Program-made: the position numbers and the translations under genes
The notes under the pieces: model-generated
Database searches by the model: none
What the model was told of the DNA's origin: nothing
The model's input: only the letters and a program-made list of their open reading frames with translations
Part shown: piece by piece, positions 5,735 through 8,959 of the stretch
Position numbering within the stretch: position 1 is the stretch's first letter
Layout of the letters: each line of letters opens with the position of its first letter
Source: Alphaproteobacteria bacterium
GTDB lineage: Bacteria > Pseudomonadota > Alphaproteobacteria > ATCC43930 > CGMCC-115725
Assembly: GCA_017353855.1 (NCBI GenBank)
Contig: JAFMSA010000133.1
Location: forward strand, 1-8,959
Direction of reading: 5' to 3'
DNA: 8,959 bases

Positions 5735-7336
5735 ATGTCTGGGCGATCGACGCGCTGGCTCATTGAGATTGCACTCTTGCTCACTGCGCTGGGGCTGGGC
5801 GGCTTAGCGTTCGGACCGGTCGGCGAGGCCACCGCCGATGTTCTGTATTTCGGCTCCTGGTGTGCGGCGATGCTCCTGATTTTCTCGCTCGGGCTACGGC
5901 TGCCGCTGCATCCGCGCGGCCCCCTCGCGCGCCTTCTCGCGCCCGGTCTCATCGCTACCGCATTCGGCCTGGTGCTGTTCGGCAACGTCGCGCTCTATCG
6001 CCACGACGCGCATTTCGACGCCACCGTCACCGGCCGCTACACGCCGCCGCCGGAGCTCGAGAAGGTCGCGCGCCAACTGCGGGGCGACGTCGTTCTGACT
6101 TATTTCTACAACAGCAAGGACGAGAATGCCGACGCCGCAAAACAGGTACTCGCGGTGGCGGCGCGCCGATACCCGCATCTAAGAGTGCGCAGCCTTGACC
6201 TTGATACCGAATTCACCGCTGCGCGCGACTACGGCGTGAAGCTGTACAACACCGTTGTCGTCGAAGCTCAAGGCCGCCGCACACAGGTCGAGAATACTGT
6301 TGACCTGCGCCAGATGGCCTACGCGATCGAGCGCGCGCTGCAGCAGCGCATGCAGACCGTCTGCTTCATGACCGGGCACGGTGAACATTACACGCCGGGT
6401 CACGTGCATTACGCTCATCGTGAGATCCTGGGTGGGGAGCAACAGAGCGGGTCAGGCCTCCTAGAAGCTCCCGCGGAGGGGCTAGACCGGCTGAAGCTGG
6501 CGATTGAGACGGTCGGCTACAGCGATCGCGCCATCAACGCCACGACATTGCCGGCGATCCCGCAGGATTGCGCAATCGTTGCCGATTTTGGCGCCGTCAA
6601 CGCCTATACGCCCGCGGATGTGAGCGCGCTTAAAGGTTACCTGTTGCGCGGCGGCCATCTGCTGCTCGCCTATGACCCGCGCTTTTCGGTCTCCCCCGAG
6701 CTCGCCTCGTTGCTGGATGAGGTGGGGCTGAGGGCTGGGCACGGCGTGGTGGTCGATCCGACCAATCACTATGGCACCGATCAGGAGCAGGTGGCGGTGC
6801 CGTATTACCCGCCGCACCCGATTACCGAGCAGATCGCCCTGACAGTATTTCCGGAAGCCCGGCCGATCAGGCTGCAAAGGGCAGTCGGGGGCATTAAAGT
6901 CGCCGAACTGATTGCGACGAGCAAAGACAGCTATGTGCGGCCAGTTCTTGCGGCCGCCGGTTCCGACCCCACCCTTCCCTCCCTTGCGAGCGGGGGAGGG
7001 GTAGGGAGGGGGCCGTTGACCCCGCAGCTGATCGCCGCAGCAGTGCAGGGCACTTGGCCCGGCGGAGGCCAGGCGCCATTCCGTCTCATTCTCGTCGGCA
7101 ACGCCAGTTTCGCCAGCAACGCCTTCTTCCCTTACGCATCGAATGGCGATCTCGCCGTGTCGATGGTCCGCTGGCTCGCCGCAGACACAACGCCACAGCT
7201 CAAACCGGAAACCTACAGTCTTCCGGAAATTCGGCTGACGCATCGGCAGATGCAGGTGACGTTCTTGACGGTCGAGGTACTTCTGCCGCTCAGCGTTGCG
7301 CTCATCGGCGTGGCGGTATGGTGGCGCCGGCGGTGA
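5735..7336 (+). CDS. GldG-like ABC transporter auxiliary protein (ABC_transp_aux domain)
   Basis: This 533-residue membrane-anchored protein has three hydrophobic segments near the N-terminus (about 8-28, 35-54, 66-88) and one at the C-terminus (about 508-530). The central 400 residues, probably periplasmic, match the GldG/ABC_transp_aux layout. A first subdomain (about 100-180) begins YTPPPELEKVARQLRGDV and runs through LTYFYNSKDE. The TGHGE motif follows at 213-217. A Rossmann-like stretch comes next (IVADFGAVNAYTPADVSALK, then GGHLLLAYDP). The conserved end is VGNASFASNAFF, then NGDLAVSMVRWLA. The ATG lies 11 bases after the permease stop with AGGAG at 5728-5732, only two bases from the ATG. 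Residues about 411-427 are encoded by a palindromic repeat and look like a low-complexity insertion. The protein probably scaffolds the ATPase-permease complex; its ligand is unknown. Upstream open sequence in the same frame overlaps the permease and is not part of the gene. Confidence 0.88.
   Translation: MSGRSTRWLIEIALLLTALGLGGLAFGPVGEATADVLYFGSWCAAMLLIFSLGLRLPLHPRGPLARLLAPGLIATAFGLVLFGNVALYRHDAHFDATVTGRYTPPPELEKVARQLRGDVVLTYFYNSKDENADAAKQVLAVAARRYPHLRVRSLDLDTEFTAARDYGVKLYNTVVVEAQGRRTQVENTVDLRQMAYAIERALQQRMQTVCFMTGHGEHYTPGHVHYAHREILGGEQQSGSGLLEAPAEGLDRLKLAIETVGYSDRAINATTLPAIPQDCAIVADFGAVNAYTPADVSALKGYLLRGGHLLLAYDPRFSVSPELASLLDEVGLRAGHGVVVDPTNHYGTDQEQVAVPYYPPHPITEQIALTVFPEARPIRLQRAVGGIKVAELIATSKDSYVRPVLAAAGSDPTLPSLASGGGVGRGPLTPQLIAAAVQGTWPGGGQAPFRLILVGNASFASNAFFPYASNGDLAVSMVRWLAADTTPQLKPETYSLPEIRLTHRQMQVTFLTVEVLLPLSVALIGVAVWWRRR
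6967..7014. repeat. Palindromic repeat inside the GldG-like coding sequence
   Basis: The left arm is C-rich (CCCCACCCTTCCCTCCC, 6967-6983), the centre is TTGCGAGC, and the right arm is G-rich (6992-7013). CCCTCCC (6977-6983) pairs perfectly with GGGAGGG (6994-7000), and outer bases extend the stem imperfectly. The element resembles alphaproteobacterial intergenic palindromes yet is read through in frame as DPTLPSLASGGGVGRG, a Pro/Gly/Ser-rich stretch unlike the flanking protein. It lies between VRPVLAAAG and PQLIAAAVQG, which read smoothly without it. Confidence 0.6.
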
Positions 7337-8340
7337 ACCGTGGCTTCACTGCCGCCGGCGGCGTCATCGCGACCTGCCTGATGGCAGGCCTGATCGGCGC
7401 CGTCGCGATCACCGGCCGCTGGCCGTCCGATGCCCCGCGCACACATTTAGAGAAGGTCGGCATTCTCGCGGTCGCGCCCGAGGGGATCGCATCTATCGAA
7501 TGCTCCGTGGGAGACCAGCGAACTCGGTTCAACCGCGGGGGCCAGGACGGCTGGCTCGTCAACGACGCCGCAGCCGGCCCTGCTGTTGCCGGGCATATCG
7601 ACGTGGCCCTGCGCTTGCTGACGGCCTCGCCACCGCGGCGCGTCTTGGCGGCAAGCGAGTATGATCCGCGAGAGCTCGCCGCATACGGTCTCGAACCAGC
7701 ACGTTTCGTCCTTGCCGTGACACCGAGGAGCGGCAGGATCACGCGTCTCGAGTTCGGGGAAGTTACGCCGGCACGGAATGCGCAATACGTGCGCATCGCC
7801 GGCCGGCCGGAGCTCTATCTGCTGCCGCGCGACGTCAGCGCCGAATGGGACCTCGCCCGCAACATGGCCGGGCGGACCGGCAGGTTGTTGCCCGTGCCCA
7901 TTGCGCAGGTATGGGCGATCGAAATTGTCAGCCAGGGCGCTTTGTACCGGTTTGAGCGCGACGTCGACGGCCTGTGGTTCCATCACGTCGGCCAGCACGT
8001 CCACACCCCCGGCGGGTTTGTGCATCACGCGGACCCAAAACTGGCCCCGCTAATCGAGGCCGAACTCGCTGGGCTCGACGGTTTGCCGATCGCGCGAATG
8101 CTTGCGCCTCATCCGGGTGAGGCGGCGCTCAACCGCTTCGGCCTGGAGCACCCCACGATGATCCTGTTGCTCTACAGCCGCGACTCGGCGGGGCCGGTCG
8201 CACGGGTCGAATTCGGCAACGCCGCCGCGCAACCCGGGCACTATGCGCGCATTCGGGAGAGTGACTCGCTTGTTCTCGCCCCGGATGACGCCGCTCGCCA
8301 TCTCACCGCGCTGCTCGAGCTTGCCGGCTCCGCGTCATGA
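7318..8340 (+). CDS. DUF4340 protein with a duplicated domain, Gld-type operon member
   Basis: This 340-residue protein has one N-terminal membrane anchor (about 10-32) and a large, presumably periplasmic remainder. DUF4340 features are AAYGLEPARFVLAV (121-134), RLEFGEVTPARNAQYVRIAG (143-162) and ELYLLP (165-170). The whole unit is repeated. Residues about 47-178 and 195-329 share IxSIE/IxxIE...RF-R...DGW/DGLW, then YGLE/FGLE, then RLEFG/RVEFG, then YVRI/YARI, then LYLLP/LVLAP. DUF4340 genes commonly follow GldG-like genes, and this one overlaps its neighbour. The ATG at 7318 overlaps the GldG end by 19 bases. An alternative GTG at 7333 gives a four-base GTGA overlap and loses only five residues; neither has a strong Shine-Dalgarno. 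It probably interacts with the GldG-like protein. The biochemical role of the family is unknown. Confidence 0.85.
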   Translation: MVAPAVNRGFTAAGGVIATCLMAGLIGAVAITGRWPSDAPRTHLEKVGILAVAPEGIASIECSVGDQRTRFNRGGQDGWLVNDAAAGPAVAGHIDVALRLLTASPPRRVLAASEYDPRELAAYGLEPARFVLAVTPRSGRITRLEFGEVTPARNAQYVRIAGRPELYLLPRDVSAEWDLARNMAGRTGRLLPVPIAQVWAIEIVSQGALYRFERDVDGLWFHHVGQHVHTPGGFVHHADPKLAPLIEAELAGLDGLPIARMLAPHPGEAALNRFGLEHPTMILLLYSRDSAGPVARVEFGNAAAQPGHYARIRESDSLVLAPDDAARHLTALLELAGSAS

Positions 8341-8959
8341 TCGCCGCGCTGCTGCTCGCACTCAGCTCGCTCGTCAGCTCTCTTGCAGCCGCACAAGCTC
8401 ATCAGGTGAACCTGTCGAGCGCCCGCATTGTCATCCATTCTGACCGCACGGTCGAAGTCGAGACCGCGCTCAAAGGCAGCGATGTCGACCGCGTGGCCGG
8501 CACACTCGTAGTCGACGCCGCCACCGGTCTGGTCCGGCCGGCGGTGCTCGCCGCAGCCGCCGCTCCAATCGTGGCTTATATTAAGCGGCATACCACCGTA
8601 ACAAGTGCGGACGGCCTCTTCTGCCGGGCTGGTACCGGAGAAGTCACGCCGGATGGCGATGGGGTTGTCGTCCGCATTGGCTGGCTCTGCGCCGGCGTTT
8701 CGGACCCGCTGCTGTATCGTTCGACGGTGCTGACCGACATCTTGCCCGACGCCCGGCAGATTGTGCTGATCGGTTCTGGCTCCGACACCGCACAAGACCT
8801 TTTGGACGCCAGTCGAACCGAAACCACCCTTACCGCGGCGCCGCCACTCAGCCTCTTGCAAGTCATCGGACGCTACATCAATGCCGGGATCGGCCACATC
8901 TTCCTCGGCTACGATCACATCGCTTTCCTTGCCGCAGTGGTGCTGTGGGCGCGTCGGTT
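8337..8959 (+). CDS. HupE/UreJ-family membrane protein, N-terminal part (runs off right edge)
   Basis: This frame begins with ATG overlapping the DUF4340 stop (ATGA) and stays open for 207 codons to the window edge. Residues 1-21 form a signal peptide (MIAALLLALSSLVSSLAAAQ, cleavage after AQA). The mature protein starts AHQVNLSSARI, typical of the long HupE/UreJ_2 proteins that carry an exported domain of about 150 residues. Two cysteines in that domain (Cys97 in FCRAG, Cys118 in WLCAG) could form a disulfide. The first membrane segment contains GIGHIFLGYDHIAFL (184-198), the HupE/UreJ motif with His187, Asp193 and His194. HupE and UreJ are nickel permeases linked to hydrogenase and urease, but no such genes are present here, so nickel as substrate is only a possibility. 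About five further helices should lie beyond the edge. Confidence 0.85.
   Translation, partial: MIAALLLALSSLVSSLAAAQAHQVNLSSARIVIHSDRTVEVETALKGSDVDRVAGTLVVDAATGLVRPAVLAAAAAPIVAYIKRHTTVTSADGLFCRAGTGEVTPDGDGVVVRIGWLCAGVSDPLLYRSTVLTDILPDARQIVLIGSGSDTAQDLLDASRTETTLTAAPPLSLLQVIGRYINAGIGHIFLGYDHIAFLAAVVLWARR

Noticed and set aside
7054..7317. Upstream extension of the DUF4340 frame
   Set aside because: It overlaps the conserved end of the GldG-like protein and reads as Arg/Ser-rich shadow sequence; the membrane anchor begins just after 7318.
8241..8918. Long minus-strand open frame of 225 codons
   Set aside because: It lies antisense to the DUF4340 end and the HupE-like gene, has no recognisable domain, and its Arg/Gly/Asp-rich composition is typical of shadows in GC-rich genes.
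1..8959. tRNA, rRNA, CRISPR array, insertion sequence or integrase
   Set aside because: I saw no regularly spaced direct repeats, no tRNA-like cloverleaf, no transposase or integrase motifs and no terminal inverted repeats bounding a segment.

Overview
The window is high-GC DNA with GC-rich third codon positions. Short G/C-rich palindromic repeats occur both between and inside genes. Two gene remnants belong to families that are abundant in soil Alphaproteobacteria: a cyclase-linked AAA ATPase and an old-yellow-enzyme flavin reductase. A Bradyrhizobium/Rhodoplanes-like member of the Hyphomicrobiales is the most likely source; this is inferred from gene content and style, not from a marker gene.

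Left third (1-2440). On the minus strand, the first 105 residues of a DUF2182 integral membrane protein run off the left edge. It is followed on the plus strand by two decayed genes. One is a short ATPase fragment (about 471-775) of the adenylate-cyclase/AAA type, with a conserved N-terminal block and a Walker B block in different frames. The other is an NADH:flavin oxidoreductase pseudogene (868-1576) with one frameshift and two internal deletions. An intact minus-strand class I glutamine amidotransferase (1589-2440) converges on it.

Middle (2441-4077). A poorly coding stretch holds at most one unrecognised minus-strand reading frame and a short palindrome. Next comes a complete metallo-beta-lactamase-fold protein of the N-acyl-homoserine-lactonase type (3007-3909). 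It has a full set of metal ligands and a signal peptide. Its downstream gap carries two inverted repeats, a TATAAC promoter-like box and a G/C-rich palindromic repeat.

Right half (4078-8959). Five tightly coupled plus-strand genes appear to form one operon: an ABC ATPase of the GldA/NosF/NatA type, a six-helix ABC-2 permease of the GldF type, a GldG-like ABC_transp_aux protein, a DUF4340 protein and a HupE/UreJ-family membrane protein cut by the right edge. Junctions are ATGA overlaps, an 11-base gap with a Shine-Dalgarno, and a short overlap. The first four match the Gld-type transporter module that also occurs in non-gliding proteobacteria. The ATPase would energise the permease. The GldG-like and DUF4340 proteins would put large domains, probably periplasmic, beside it. 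The HupE-like protein, with its own exported N-terminal domain, would be an extra membrane partner. The substrate cannot be read from the sequence.

The most noteworthy points are this operon as a possible uncharacterised membrane machine, a clear internal duplication in the DUF4340 protein, an in-frame palindromic repeat inside the GldG-like gene, and the exported lactonase-like enzyme.
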